A stretch of 64,000 nucleotides of DNA from Clostridium felsineum DSM 794 (GTDB taxonomy: Bacteria; Bacillota; Clostridia; Clostridiales; Clostridiaceae), in assembly GCF_002006355.2 (NCBI RefSeq), contig NZ_CP096980.1:2976001-3040000 (forward strand), read 5' to 3'. A program made the position numbers and the translations under genes. Every line of letters starts with the position of its first letter. Position 1 is the stretch's first letter. Under the pieces are notes generated by a model that had not been told where the DNA came from, ran no database searches, and worked only from the letters and a program-made list of their open reading frames with translations. Below are positions 44,985-54,174 of this stretch, piece after piece.

Positions 44985-45737
44985 CTAATTTAAAGTTCTG
45001 TATTTAGAATATATTCCTATTATTTTCAAATCATCAATAAAAACTCTTTTAAATATCTTTTTAGGTTGCTTAAACATCCTATAGAACCATTCAAGACCAG
45101 CTTTTTGCATCCATACAGGTGCTCTTTTTAAATTCCCAGCCTCTATATCTATAGAAGCTCCTATTGCTAAAGATACGGGCACTTTAAGCTCATCTTTATA
45201 TTTAGCTACAAATTTTTCTTGTTTAGGAGCACTTACCCCTACTGCTAATATATCTGGTTTTATATCATTTATCATTTTTATAATATATTCTATTTCATCT
45301 GGTTTTTTTTCGAAGCCAAAACTTGGTGAGTAAGTTCCTGCTATTTTAAGTCCTTTGTATTTATTCTTAAGGTTCTCTCCTGCCTTAAATGCAACTCCTT
45401 CTGCCGCGCCTAAAATAAATACTGTATATTCCTTTTCAGCAGCTAGTTTACAAACTGTTGGAAACAAATCAGAACCAGATACCTTCTCTTTTACTGGTGT
45501 TTTGAGCCACTTAGAAATCCAAACTAAAGGCATTCCATCAGTTAGAATTAAATCAGCATTATCATAAACTTTTTTAAATTCTTCATCTTTTTCAAGTCTT
45601 ACAATATGATCCACATTAGGAGTAACTACATAGTGATATTTGCCATCATTTATAAATCCATCTATTATTTCAACTGCTTCTTTCATATTAACATTATCTA
45701 TATTTGTATTTAAAAACTTCATTCTATACTTTGTCAA
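44985..45737 (-). CDS. tagA: WecG/TagA/CpsF-family glycosyltransferase
   Basis: A 250-residue GT26 enzyme: TPNVDHIVRLEKDEEF near 39-54, LILTDGMPLVW near 64-74, KVSGSDLFP and the GVSAPKQEKF motif near 167-176. The family transfers ManNAc or a similar sugar to lipid-linked GlcNAc, an early step of teichoic acid or related linkage units. TTG at 45737 opens the frame but the strong AAGGAGGTGA lies 30 bp upstream, so the start is uncertain; MKFLNTNIDN five codons in is another option. Confidence 0.88.
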   Translation of the reverse strand: MTKYRMKFLNTNIDNVNMKEAVEIIDGFINDGKYHYVVTPNVDHIVRLEKDEEFKKVYDNADLILTDGMPLVWISKWLKTPVKEKVSGSDLFPTVCKLAAEKEYTVFILGAAEGVAFKAGENLKNKYKGLKIAGTYSPSFGFEKKPDEIEYIIKMINDIKPDILAVGVSAPKQEKFVAKYKDELKVPVSLAIGASIDIEAGNLKRAPVWMQKAGLEWFYRMFKQPKKIFKRVFIDDLKIIGIYSKYRTLN

Positions 45738-45781
45738 TTTAATTCTGCCATAACTTTAGGCAGTTCACCTCCTTCTAAAAG

Positions 45782-47002
45782 TTAGTGTCTATCAGCCATT
45801 GCAACAAACATCCAGAAAAAAGAAGTAATTGCAGGAACAAATAAAAGATTATCTGAGAAATTCATAAACAAAAATGCGACAGTGGATGCAATAAAACCTA
45901 AATAGAATGACTTTTTAAGCTTTATATTTGTCTTTTTATATGTAGCATAAATTTTCAAAAACACATTAATAATAGCTGCTATAAAAAATATTTCTCCAAA
46001 AGCTCCAAGCTCCGATCCTATTTTCAAATATGAATTATGCACAGGAAATCTAGAATAATCAGCATATCTAAGCTCCGGATATTTTTTCACATAAGCATCG
46101 TAATTTGCAACATAATTTCCATTTCCAACACCTGACATAGGATGTTCCTTTATCATTTTTAATGCAGTCTTCCAAAGCTTTATTCTTGCTTCATTTAAGT
46201 TTTTATCATTTATTGACTTAAGTCTTGTCATTACTTGGGGAATAAACATTGAAATTCCACCTAATACGACTATTGGTACTATCAACTTTACACTATAAAT
46301 TAAAGCCAAAACACAAAAACCTAATGCTAATCCTATAAGGGAATTTCTAGATCCTGTTAAAACAGCATTATATATAACTAAAACAGAAAGAATACTATAA
46401 AATGCTTTCTTTTTTAAATTCTTCTCAAAAATTGCAAACATAACAATAGGGAAAACGGCTAAAATCATAAATGCCGCCAAGGTATTAGGATTTCCAAAAA
46501 CTCCTGCAATTCTTACCATTGTTACCCCGTTGGCTTTATAATCATATTGATGCGGAATTCCAAATCCAGTTATCTTCTGGAATACTCCATATATACTAGT
46601 ACATGTTACCGATGCTACAAAACTAAAAACAAATCCTTTAAAATTCTTTTCTTCTTTATATCCTAAAGATAAAATTATATACATAATTATATACGAAAAA
46701 AATCTTAAAGACTCCTCTAGTGCTAGTGGCTTTTCTTTTGCATACGTTACAGAAATCATCATTACAATAAATAAAAGTACCAAGAAAAATAATGTTTTAT
46801 CACCAAGCATTATATAAAAACATTCTTTAAATTTTTGTCTATTACTTATAATCTCCACTAAAAACAAAACAAAAATTATAAGCAGCAGCATATCGCTTAT
46901 TGTAATATTATTATGTATTTTCAAATTGTAAGGAATAAGTGGATTTAAAAATATAAATAGACATATAAATAAATAATTAATTTTTTTTATGCTATCATTC
47001 AT
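45782..47002 (-). CDS. O-antigen ligase/polymerase-like membrane protein (Wzy/WaaL)
   Basis: The 406-residue protein has about ten membrane helices and the Wzy_C hallmark region: TGSRNSLIGLALGF near 222-235 and an outer loop with HNSYLKIGSELG near 340-351. It should polymerise or ligate repeat units on the outer face, working with the Wzx flippase of the same gene set. It lies 6 bp after a GT2 gene and 44 bp before the tagA-like gene. Polymerase and ligase cannot be told apart by sequence. Confidence 0.85.
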   Translation of the reverse strand: MNDSIKKINYLFICLFIFLNPLIPYNLKIHNNITISDMLLLIIFVLFLVEIISNRQKFKECFYIMLGDKTLFFLVLLFIVMMISVTYAKEKPLALEESLRFFSYIIMYIILSLGYKEEKNFKGFVFSFVASVTCTSIYGVFQKITGFGIPHQYDYKANGVTMVRIAGVFGNPNTLAAFMILAVFPIVMFAIFEKNLKKKAFYSILSVLVIYNAVLTGSRNSLIGLALGFCVLALIYSVKLIVPIVVLGGISMFIPQVMTRLKSINDKNLNEARIKLWKTALKMIKEHPMSGVGNGNYVANYDAYVKKYPELRYADYSRFPVHNSYLKIGSELGAFGEIFFIAAIINVFLKIYATYKKTNIKLKKSFYLGFIASTVAFLFMNFSDNLLFVPAITSFFWMFVAMADRH

Positions 47003-47008
47003 AAAAGG

Positions 47009-48010
47009 TTATTCTCCCCTTTTCAAAGTATTTACGTCAAACCCAAGACCTATTTTTATAGTATTAAAATATATTTTTATTATTGATAGTATGTACCTAT
47101 CCCTTTTAAAAGGTAATAAAATAATATTTCCTATCATTCTAAATGTAAGTCCAAAAACCAAATTAATTCTAACCAATATTTCTTTAAATTTGCCGTGATT
47201 TTTCCTAAAATATTTTATCATACTTTTGTATCTTTCATAAAACGTTATATCTTTTATTTTATTGCTACTTTGTCCGATATAGTGTATTATCTCCCCATGA
47301 GGATAGTAGACAGCTTTAAACCCAGCTTTACTTGCTTGATAACAAAAATCTATTTCTTCATAATACATAAAATATCTTTCATCTAACATTCCTATTTTAT
47401 CAATTACTTCTCGCCTCACAAGAAGTGCAGCTCCAACAAGTACCTGTACTTCACGTGGCTGATCTATCTTCTTAAAATTCATCATGTACTGCTCTACATC
47501 TTTGGAACCTATTTTCCCAGACATACCTAGAATCACTTTTTTTAATAAAGGAATCTTAAGTATATTTTTAAGCTTATATATATGATAGAATTCTCTTTTG
47601 AAGGTCGGAAAACCTGAAACTGAAGTCTGATGTGTCATATCTCTATTCAAAAGCTTCGGCCCCAAAAGACCAACTACTTTATTTTCATTCATATATTTAA
47701 TCATCTTCTCTATTACATCTTTTAATAGAACAGTATCGCTATTAAGTAAAAATATGTACTTTCCACTACTTTGTTTTATAGCAAGATTATTTGCATAAGC
47801 AAATCCACCATTAACTTTACTTTCTATGAGTTTAACCCACGAGAACTCATTTTTCATCATTTTAACACTGCCATCTTTTGAGTCATTATCTGTTACTATG
47901 ACTTCATATTCAACATTTTCCACTGTCTCTTTAATCGAATTAAGACAATTTCTTAATAGATCTTCCGTGTTATAGTTAACTATAATAATTGAAATATCCA
48001 ATGTAATCAT
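47009..48010 (-). CDS. Family 2 glycosyltransferase (rhamnosyltransferase-like)
   Basis: The 333-residue GT2 opens ISIIIVNYNTEDLLRNCLNS, has DNDSKDGS near 41-48, the LNSDT metal-site variant near 93-97 and the acceptor-side YEEIDFCYQASKAG near 216-229. It ends in a hydrophobic or amphipathic segment (about 280-325). It is of the WbbL type that often transfers rhamnose, in line with rfbD nearby. ATG at 48010 sits in the ribosome site; TTG at 48001 is a good alternative start. Confidence 0.88.
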   Translation of the reverse strand: MITLDISIIIVNYNTEDLLRNCLNSIKETVENVEYEVIVTDNDSKDGSVKMMKNEFSWVKLIESKVNGGFAYANNLAIKQSSGKYIFLLNSDTVLLKDVIEKMIKYMNENKVVGLLGPKLLNRDMTHQTSVSGFPTFKREFYHIYKLKNILKIPLLKKVILGMSGKIGSKDVEQYMMNFKKIDQPREVQVLVGAALLVRREVIDKIGMLDERYFMYYEEIDFCYQASKAGFKAVYYPHGEIIHYIGQSSNKIKDITFYERYKSMIKYFRKNHGKFKEILVRINLVFGLTFRMIGNIILLPFKRDRYILSIIKIYFNTIKIGLGFDVNTLKRGE

Positions 48011-48015
48011 CCCTT

Positions 48016-48912
48016 CTAACCCTTTGATCCAACTCTATTTTCAGGCAGAATTACAAGTTTTATTAGTGCAATCATCATTAAAAATTTAACTCCAAGCCAC
48101 ACAACTGGATCAAGAATTAAATTTCTTTTATTGTTTTTCCTATAAAATATCCACATTGCCCTATAAAATTCATATGTAGCCTTATGACTAAGTTGTTTAC
48201 TGCTTTCTCCCTTATAATGAATTATAGTTCCAACGGGACAATATCTAACTACATATCCTTCTCTCCTTGCACGAAGACACCAATCCATCTCTTCTCCATA
48301 CATAAAAAACTCTTCATCTAAATAACCTATTTTTTCAATAACCTCTTTTTTCATCATCAAATATGAACCTGACACTGAATCTACATCTATGAAGTCATCA
48401 GGTGATGCATAAGTTAAATTATACCTTGTAAACTTTTTATTGTTCTTAAATATCTTACTAAGTCCAAAAATTTTATAAAAAGCATCTTTTGGCGTTGGTA
48501 TCATCCTTCTACATGCAAGTTGAAGTGTACCATCTGGATTTAACACCTTACAACCAGCAACTCCAACCTTCTTGTCTTCCATAAGGCATTTATAAGTTTC
48601 ACCAATTACATTTCCATTAACAACCGTATCTGGATTTAGTAGAAGCACTGCTTTACCTCTGCTTACTTTTATTGCTTTATTATTACCAGCCGCAAAACCA
48701 CTATTCACTTTACTTTCTATAAAAACAAAGTCTTTCTTGCCTACAAATTTTTCTTTTATAAATTCCGCACTATTATCTGTAGACTTATTATCTACTAGAA
48801 TAACCTCAAATTTAATTTCTTTAGTATTATCATATATAGAATTAATACAAGGTGCTAAGAACTTTTTCGCATTATAATTTAATATTATCACACTTAGATC
48901 ATACTCTAACAT
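48016..48912 (-). CDS. Family 2 glycosyltransferase (rhamnosyltransferase-like)
   Basis: A 298-residue GT2 paralogous to the next gene: SVIILNYNAKKFLAPCINS at the start, DNKSTDNS near 39-46, LLNPDTVV near 92-99 and GEEMDWCLRARREGY near 207-221. A hydrophobic C-terminal segment (WLGVKFLMMIALIKLVIL) may bind the membrane. ATG at 48912 with AGGAG 7 bp upstream is preferred to an in-frame start 18 codons earlier. It is the first gene of the leftward set. Confidence 0.88.
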   Translation of the reverse strand: MLEYDLSVIILNYNAKKFLAPCINSIYDNTKEIKFEVILVDNKSTDNSAEFIKEKFVGKKDFVFIESKVNSGFAAGNNKAIKVSRGKAVLLLNPDTVVNGNVIGETYKCLMEDKKVGVAGCKVLNPDGTLQLACRRMIPTPKDAFYKIFGLSKIFKNNKKFTRYNLTYASPDDFIDVDSVSGSYLMMKKEVIEKIGYLDEEFFMYGEEMDWCLRARREGYVVRYCPVGTIIHYKGESSKQLSHKATYEFYRAMWIFYRKNNKRNLILDPVVWLGVKFLMMIALIKLVILPENRVGSKG

Positions 48913-49010
48913 ATATCTTCTCCTAACATACATATCACGTTTAAACTCAAAACAAATTATTAACATTTAATTTCTACTTAAGTTATAGTATTTAATGCGT
49001 AACACAGTAA

Positions 49011-49019
49011 ATTATAACA
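49011..49019 (-). promoter_or_regulatory. Extended -10 promoter of the left glycan gene set
   Basis: On the minus strand TGTTATAAT gives a perfect TATAAT with the extended TG element, about 100 bp before the first GT2 gene. No good -35 box is present, as allowed for extended -10 promoters. Confidence 0.4.
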
Positions 49020-49212
49020 TAAAACCAAATTTGTTGTATAGGCAAATATGCAATCATGATGTCAACTTTGTAATGATTAATTATTACAGGAAATTTTATT
49101 TGTAAGCAATTCCATAATATTGTAAATTATGAGTAAAGTTTTTGCCCAAATAAAATCTAATTAAAGCTTGTCCTCACAGGATCCTCTTAATGCTGTATTC
49201 TTCAAAATAAAA

Positions 49213-49241
49213 TAGACAAATATTAGTGATTGTTGTATAAT
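49213..49241 (+). promoter_or_regulatory. Sigma-A promoter of the YfhO operon
   Basis: TAGACA (49213-49218), a 17-bp spacer and TATAAT (49236-49241) make an almost perfect sigma-A promoter about 50 bp before the YfhO start codon. Confidence 0.7.
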
Positions 49242-49293
49242 AATTTTGTTTTAAATAATATATATATTAATAATTTTAAGGAGCGCTGAATTG

Positions 49294-51888
49294 ATGACTA
49301 CTAATAAGAAATGGTTAAAATACAATCTAATGGCATTTATTAGTATTTCGATATTGATGCTTATTAGCAATTATCAAATATTAAGATTTCATATTGTTAT
49401 GATAGCCGATGCTGTTAATGGATCTTTACCTATAATTACTTTTATTTCAGATTCCATAAGACACTTTTCATTACCTCTATGGAATCCTATGCTTTATTAT
49501 GGGTATCCAGAATACTCCCAACTAGGCTGTCCGAATATGTGGTATCCTATCGTCTTTTTATTATCTATATTTGTAAAAAATTCTATGCAAATAGTTAATC
49601 TAAGTTATGTAATACATAGAATATTAGCTGGATATTTTATGTATAGTTTTGTAAAGTACCTAATTGTCGAAAAAAATCTCAAAAAGAGTAAGGATGGCGC
49701 AGCTTTTATAATTTCACTTATATGTGGAATTTTTTATGCGTATTCGGGATTTTTTATATCAAATGCTCAACACGATATTATTTTAATAAGTGCAACTTGG
49801 TTACCATTTATATTAAAATATTTAATAAAATTTATTATTAACAGTACATTTAAAAATTTCTTCATTTGTATCTTCAGCTTGTCAATGGCACTATTAGGGG
49901 GATATCCAGGTTTATTCATAATCTTCTTCCTTCTTATTTTTTTAATAATTGTATTTGAAGTCACTTCAAAATACGATTTTAATGATTCAATAAAATCGAA
50001 ACTTATTATTCCTATTCTAAAAGAATCTATACTCAAGTACATATATTTAGGAATAGGAACTGTAATTTTATCGTCAGTATGTGTAATCCCTTTTGTTACT
50101 AATATGTCTGGCATAACACGAGGAACTCTAGACAATTCCACCATATACGTAAATCAATTAACACCTGTTGGATTCTTATCAATGTTAGTTCCAAATTCCA
50201 ACAAATACATGCCTATAATTGATCCCTCTATGGTTAGCTGCTATACTGGTATATTAATAATTTTCCTAATTCCGATAATGTTAAAATTATGTAGCAAAAG
50301 AGTAACTCTTTACTTATCATTAAGTTTATTAAGCATAATTATGTGCTTCGGTAATACAACCATTTTGTACGGAATTTCATTGAAACTTATACCTCCACTT
50401 AGCCTTCAAAGGTTTCCAACACTTTGGAGAATACCTTTTTCTGTGTTTTTAATTGCTTCAGCTGGAATTTGTATGTCAAATATAGCCCAAAGCACTGAAC
50501 GTTATAAAAAAATATTCTCAAGTTATTTAAAATATATTATTTTAGGTTTATTTTTTGCTGTTGTCTCCTACACCTTCTTCTTTGAAGGAACCTTTATAAA
50601 AACCAAAATTGGCTATGATATACTAAACGGACTAATAATAACTCTAATTCTAGCTATTTTATATTCTAAATTATTAAGTAACTTTGAAAAAATTAGCTCA
50701 AGAATTATAGTATTATGCCTTGTTATTTTTGAGGTTTTAAGCTTTAACTATTCTCAACTGTATTATACAATTGCCAGCAACAAACTTTCAGATGTTACTT
50801 ATATATCTGATGGTGTAAAAAATAGATATGATCTTCCTTCTTACACTTCAAATATATATTTAGATAACAGATATGAAGCAGAACGTTCACCTTATTATTC
50901 AAATAGGGAAATTATATTTAATAAAAAATTAGATGAAGAAGGCTACAGCCCATACATCATGAAAGATTCCTATAATGTTAATAGCTATTATTATAGATAC
51001 AAATTACTCCAAAATCCAATATTTTTCTTGACTAATAATACTGTTAGCAAAGAATATTCAAATACTGTTATGAAGGATGCTGATTTAGACAATAATGTAA
51101 TATTTACCGATACTACTAGTGGTAATACAAAGAATTACTCAAACACTTCAGCTTCAGTAAAAAAAGTTATTCATGTGTATAATGAAAATGAAATACAAAG
51201 AAAAAATGACAAACAAACAAATATAAGTATTAATTTTGCAAATACAAAAAGAGATAAAAGCAAATTGTATGCTTTATATTTTGAAAATAATATTTCAAAT
51301 TCAAAAATCGACTTTAAATATTCATTAAATGATTTAACAAGTTCAGAAGCTAGTAATTCAGGTACTTCAGGAAATCTTCTTAGCAATACTGTTATTGGGT
51401 TTTCAAATCAAATTGGTGGATATGTAAATTGCACAAACACAAAACATTATGTGATTTTGCCTCAAAACTTTGATATAAAATATATTAAATTAACCTTAGA
51501 GAATAAAAACACGGCATTGTCAAATGCAAAATTAGTAGAATTAAATAGAGAAACTCAAAACTCAAATGTCAAGGTTGATTCATTTGGAAATAATGATATA
51601 AAGTTAACAGTAAACAGTAATAATAATCAATATTTAGTTGCACTTCAAGCATATCACAAAAATTGGAAAGCATATGATAACGGAAAAGAAATACCTATTT
51701 ATAAAACAAATATGAATTTTAGATCAGTAAAAATCTCTAAAGGTGTTCATAATATTGAGTTCAAATTCCAGCCAACAGATTTTTATTTAGGATTTATTTT
51801 AACTTGCTTGGGTTATATAATCTCTATCGTTCTAATTGTTTTGGAATACACAGGAAAATTAAAATTTAATCATGAGGAGATAAAGTAA
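49294..51888 (+). CDS. YfhO-family membrane glycosyltransferase
   Basis: The 864-residue protein has about twelve membrane helices in its first 480 residues and a large outer domain (about 490-835) ending in one last helix. The outer loop after the first helix (DAVNGSLPIITFISDSI, then PLWNPMLYYGYPEYS) and the late NWKAYDNGKEIPIYKTN segment are typical of YfhO, a GT-C enzyme that moves sugars from undecaprenyl phosphate to wall polymers such as lipoteichoic acid. TTG at 49291 and ATG at 49294 are adjacent possible starts. It leads an operon with GtrB- and GtrA-like genes, its expected partners. Confidence 0.88.
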   Translation: MTTNKKWLKYNLMAFISISILMLISNYQILRFHIVMIADAVNGSLPIITFISDSIRHFSLPLWNPMLYYGYPEYSQLGCPNMWYPIVFLLSIFVKNSMQIVNLSYVIHRILAGYFMYSFVKYLIVEKNLKKSKDGAAFIISLICGIFYAYSGFFISNAQHDIILISATWLPFILKYLIKFIINSTFKNFFICIFSLSMALLGGYPGLFIIFFLLIFLIIVFEVTSKYDFNDSIKSKLIIPILKESILKYIYLGIGTVILSSVCVIPFVTNMSGITRGTLDNSTIYVNQLTPVGFLSMLVPNSNKYMPIIDPSMVSCYTGILIIFLIPIMLKLCSKRVTLYLSLSLLSIIMCFGNTTILYGISLKLIPPLSLQRFPTLWRIPFSVFLIASAGICMSNIAQSTERYKKIFSSYLKYIILGLFFAVVSYTFFFEGTFIKTKIGYDILNGLIITLILAILYSKLLSNFEKISSRIIVLCLVIFEVLSFNYSQLYYTIASNKLSDVTYISDGVKNRYDLPSYTSNIYLDNRYEAERSPYYSNREIIFNKKLDEEGYSPYIMKDSYNVNSYYYRYKLLQNPIFFLTNNTVSKEYSNTVMKDADLDNNVIFTDTTSGNTKNYSNTSASVKKVIHVYNENEIQRKNDKQTNISINFANTKRDKSKLYALYFENNISNSKIDFKYSLNDLTSSEASNSGTSGNLLSNTVIGFSNQIGGYVNCTNTKHYVILPQNFDIKYIKLTLENKNTALSNAKLVELNRETQNSNVKVDSFGNNDIKLTVNSNNNQYLVALQAYHKNWKAYDNGKEIPIYKTNMNFRSVKISKGVHNIEFKFQPTDFYLGFILTCLGYIISIVLIVLEYTGKLKFNHEEIK

Positions 51889-51890
51889 GT

Positions 51891-52844
51891 ATGGATAATA
51901 AAAAATATTCTATAATAATTCCACTGTTTAATGAGGAAGAAGTAATCGAAGAGTGTTATTCCAGAGTCAGTTCTATTTTAGATAAAATAGATGCTGCCTC
52001 TGAAATAGTTTTTGTTAATGATGGTAGTAAAGATAAAACTGAGTCTTTAGTAAATGAAATCTGTGCAAAAGACAGCAGAGTAAAGCTAGTTAATTTTTCA
52101 AGAAATTTTGGTCACCAAATTGCCATAACTGCCGGAATGGATTACTGTTCTGGTGATGCTATGGTTATAATGGATGCAGACCTTCAAGATCCACCCGAAT
52201 TGATTCCAAAAATGATTGATAAATATAAGGAAGGTTTCGATGTGGTATATGCCGTAAGAAAAAAAAGAAAAGGCGAAACAGCCTTTAAAAAACTTACAGC
52301 TTTAGCTTTTTATAAATTATTAAAAAGCATGGCAAACATTGATATACCTGTAAACACAGGAGATTTTAGACTCATTAGCCGCCCTGTTTGCGAAGCATTA
52401 AAGTTAATAAAGGAAAAAAATCGATTTGTTAGAGGACTAGTTTGCTGGGTTGGTTTCAAACAAACTGGTATAGAATATGTGCGAGATGAAAGATACGCTG
52501 GTGAAACCAAGTATCCTTTAAAAAAGATGCTAAAATTTTCTATGGATGGTATAACTTCATTTTCTCCTAAACCATTAAGATTAGCTAATTATCTAGGTTG
52601 TTGCTTTTCCCTGCTAGCCTTTATATACGCTATATACGCCATTTTAGCCAAAATACTATACAACAGAGCAATACAAGGCTGGACTACACTTATTGTGTTA
52701 ATAAGCCTTATAGGTGGTATAAACATGATTTTGTTGGGTATACTTGGTGAATATATAGCTAGAATTTATGATGAAACGAAAGATAGACCTTTATATATAT
52801 TAAAAAATTTAGTTAATATAAAAGAAGATAAGGATGATAAATAA
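51891..52844 (+). CDS. GtrB/DPM1-like undecaprenyl-phosphate glycosyltransferase
   Basis: A 317-residue GT2 of the dolichol-phosphate-mannose-synthase type: YSIIIPLFNEEEVI at the start, FVNDGSKDKTE near 43-53, the DADLQDPPE metal motif near 97-105 and two C-terminal membrane helices (about 235-300) with GEYIARIYDE. It should load a sugar on undecaprenyl phosphate inside the cell, for GtrA to flip and YfhO to transfer. It lies 2 bp after the YfhO gene, with GAGGAG inside that gene's end. Confidence 0.92.
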   Translation: MDNKKYSIIIPLFNEEEVIEECYSRVSSILDKIDAASEIVFVNDGSKDKTESLVNEICAKDSRVKLVNFSRNFGHQIAITAGMDYCSGDAMVIMDADLQDPPELIPKMIDKYKEGFDVVYAVRKKRKGETAFKKLTALAFYKLLKSMANIDIPVNTGDFRLISRPVCEALKLIKEKNRFVRGLVCWVGFKQTGIEYVRDERYAGETKYPLKKMLKFSMDGITSFSPKPLRLANYLGCCFSLLAFIYAIYAILAKILYNRAIQGWTTLIVLISLIGGINMILLGILGEYIARIYDETKDRPLYILKNLVNIKEDKDDK

Positions 52845-53671
52845 TGGAAAAACACTTGGTTAGCGTATGCATTCCAATTTATAACGGCGGCCAATACATA
52901 AAAAGTACTATTGAATCAGTATTAAATCAAACATACAAAAATATAGAACTTGTGCTCGTAAATGATAATTCTACTGATAATACCGAGAATATTATTTTAA
53001 GCTTTAATGATAGTAGAATAAAATATTATAAAAACGTTAAAAACCTAGGCATGGTAAATAACTGGAACGCAGCCATAGGGTATGCAACTGGAGAATACGT
53101 AAAACTATTATGTCAAGATGATTTATTAGAAAAAGATTGCATAGCAAAACAAGCTAATATTCTAGATACTGATAACTCTGTTCAATTAGTTACCAGTGCT
53201 AGTTATGTTATTGATGAAAACGGAAAGAAATTAATTAGCAGAAAAATATTTCGAAAAAGCTTACTCATTAATGGAAAAAGTATATCAAAACGCTCTTTTG
53301 TTATAGGAAAAAATCTATTTGGTGAACCAACTTTAACTATGTATAGAAGAAGTATACTATCTAAAATAGGATATTATGATAAAAACTTTTGGTATGTACC
53401 TGATTGGGATTTTAATGTTAGATGTCTTTCCCAAGGAAATTTATATTATTTGAACGAGAAATTATCATCATTTAGAATTTCTAAAACTTCACAAACAAGT
53501 GAAATCATTAAAAATAATAGACAAATATTATTTGAAGAAGATAGACAATTTCTTAATAAACACTTGAATTTAAAGACTTTCTCCATGTCAAAATTCGAAA
53601 AAATGCGTCATGACTTTAATACTAGATTTAGGACTCAATTAAAAAGAGCATTCATAAAATTTATAAATTAA
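52844..53671 (+). CDS. Family 2 glycosyltransferase
   Basis: The 275-residue GT2 shows SVCIPIYNGGQYIKSTIES, VNDNSTDNTE near 40-49 and LLCQDDLLEKDC near 88-99, where QDD takes the DxD role. It has no membrane helix. The ATG overlaps the stop of the GtrB-like gene by one base, so it is firmly part of the YfhO operon. It may build or extend the sugar moved by this system; a fourth component like this is not part of the minimal GtrA-GtrB-YfhO scheme. Confidence 0.87.
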   Translation: MEKHLVSVCIPIYNGGQYIKSTIESVLNQTYKNIELVLVNDNSTDNTENIILSFNDSRIKYYKNVKNLGMVNNWNAAIGYATGEYVKLLCQDDLLEKDCIAKQANILDTDNSVQLVTSASYVIDENGKKLISRKIFRKSLLINGKSISKRSFVIGKNLFGEPTLTMYRRSILSKIGYYDKNFWYVPDWDFNVRCLSQGNLYYLNEKLSSFRISKTSQTSEIIKNNRQILFEEDRQFLNKHLNLKTFSMSKFEKMRHDFNTRFRTQLKRAFIKFIN

Positions 53672-53681
53672 GGAGAACTCC

Positions 53682-54083
53682 ATGAAAGATGCAATATTGT
53701 GTAATTTAAAAAAGTACTATGAGTTTTTCAAATTTTGTATTACAGGTGCTATGAACACTCTAATATCTATGCTTTCTTATTTTATACTTTTAAAAATAGG
53801 TGTATATTATATTTTAGCAAATGTAATATCCTATTTTATAGGAATGATTAACAGTTACATTTTAAACAGAAAATGGGTTTTTAAATCAAAAGACCCACTA
53901 ATTAAAACAGCATTTAAATTCTGTTGTGTTAATGTAGTAGCCTTAGGCTTAAGTACATTAATACTTTATCTATTTGTAACGATTCTTAGAATAGATAAAT
54001 TTGTAGCTCAACTTCTAACAACAACAATCATTATGCTGATCAACTACGTATCAAATAAGTTCTTTGCCTTCAAAAAATCTTAA
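53682..54083 (+). CDS. GtrA-family membrane protein (flippase-like)
   Basis: A 133-residue protein with four membrane helices. The conserved KFCITGAMNTLISMLSYFIL near the start and SYFIGMINSYILNRKWVFKS near 55-74 are GtrA signatures. GtrA proteins are thought to flip undecaprenyl-phosphate sugars. It is the last gene of the YfhO operon, 10 bp after the GT2 gene behind AAGGAG. Confidence 0.92.
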   Translation: MKDAILCNLKKYYEFFKFCITGAMNTLISMLSYFILLKIGVYYILANVISYFIGMINSYILNRKWVFKSKDPLIKTAFKFCCVNVVALGLSTLILYLFVTILRIDKFVAQLLTTTIIMLINYVSNKFFAFKKS

Positions 54084-54093
54084 ATGCATAAGA

Positions 54094-54120
54094 GCAGCTA
54101 GTAAATAGTACTAGCTGCTT
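54094..54120 (+). terminator. YfhO operon terminator
   Basis: AGCAGCTAGT (54094-54103) and ACTAGCTGCT (54111-54120) form a perfect 10-bp stem with a 7-base loop, just past the GtrA stop and followed by TATTTAT. Confidence 0.7.
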
Positions 54121-54133
54121 ATTTATAAATAAG

Positions 54134-54170
54134 CAGTTATTATTTAACTTCAATTTAAATAATAACTGCC
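54134..54170 (-). terminator. Terminator of the ChW glucosaminidase gene
   Basis: GCAGTTATTATTTAA (54134-54148) and its exact reverse complement (54156-54170) form a 15-bp stem with a 7-base loop, directly beyond the leftward stop at 54175. Confidence 0.75.
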
Positions 54171-54174
54171 TATT

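Larger units (their letters stand above)
48913..49293. other. Divergent intergenic region between the glycan gene sets
   Basis: About 380 bp between the leftward GT2 gene and the rightward YfhO gene hold the divergent promoters described at 49011-49019 and 49213-49241 and the ribosome site AAGGAG at 49278-49283. No open frame or strong hairpin is seen. Confidence 0.5.
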
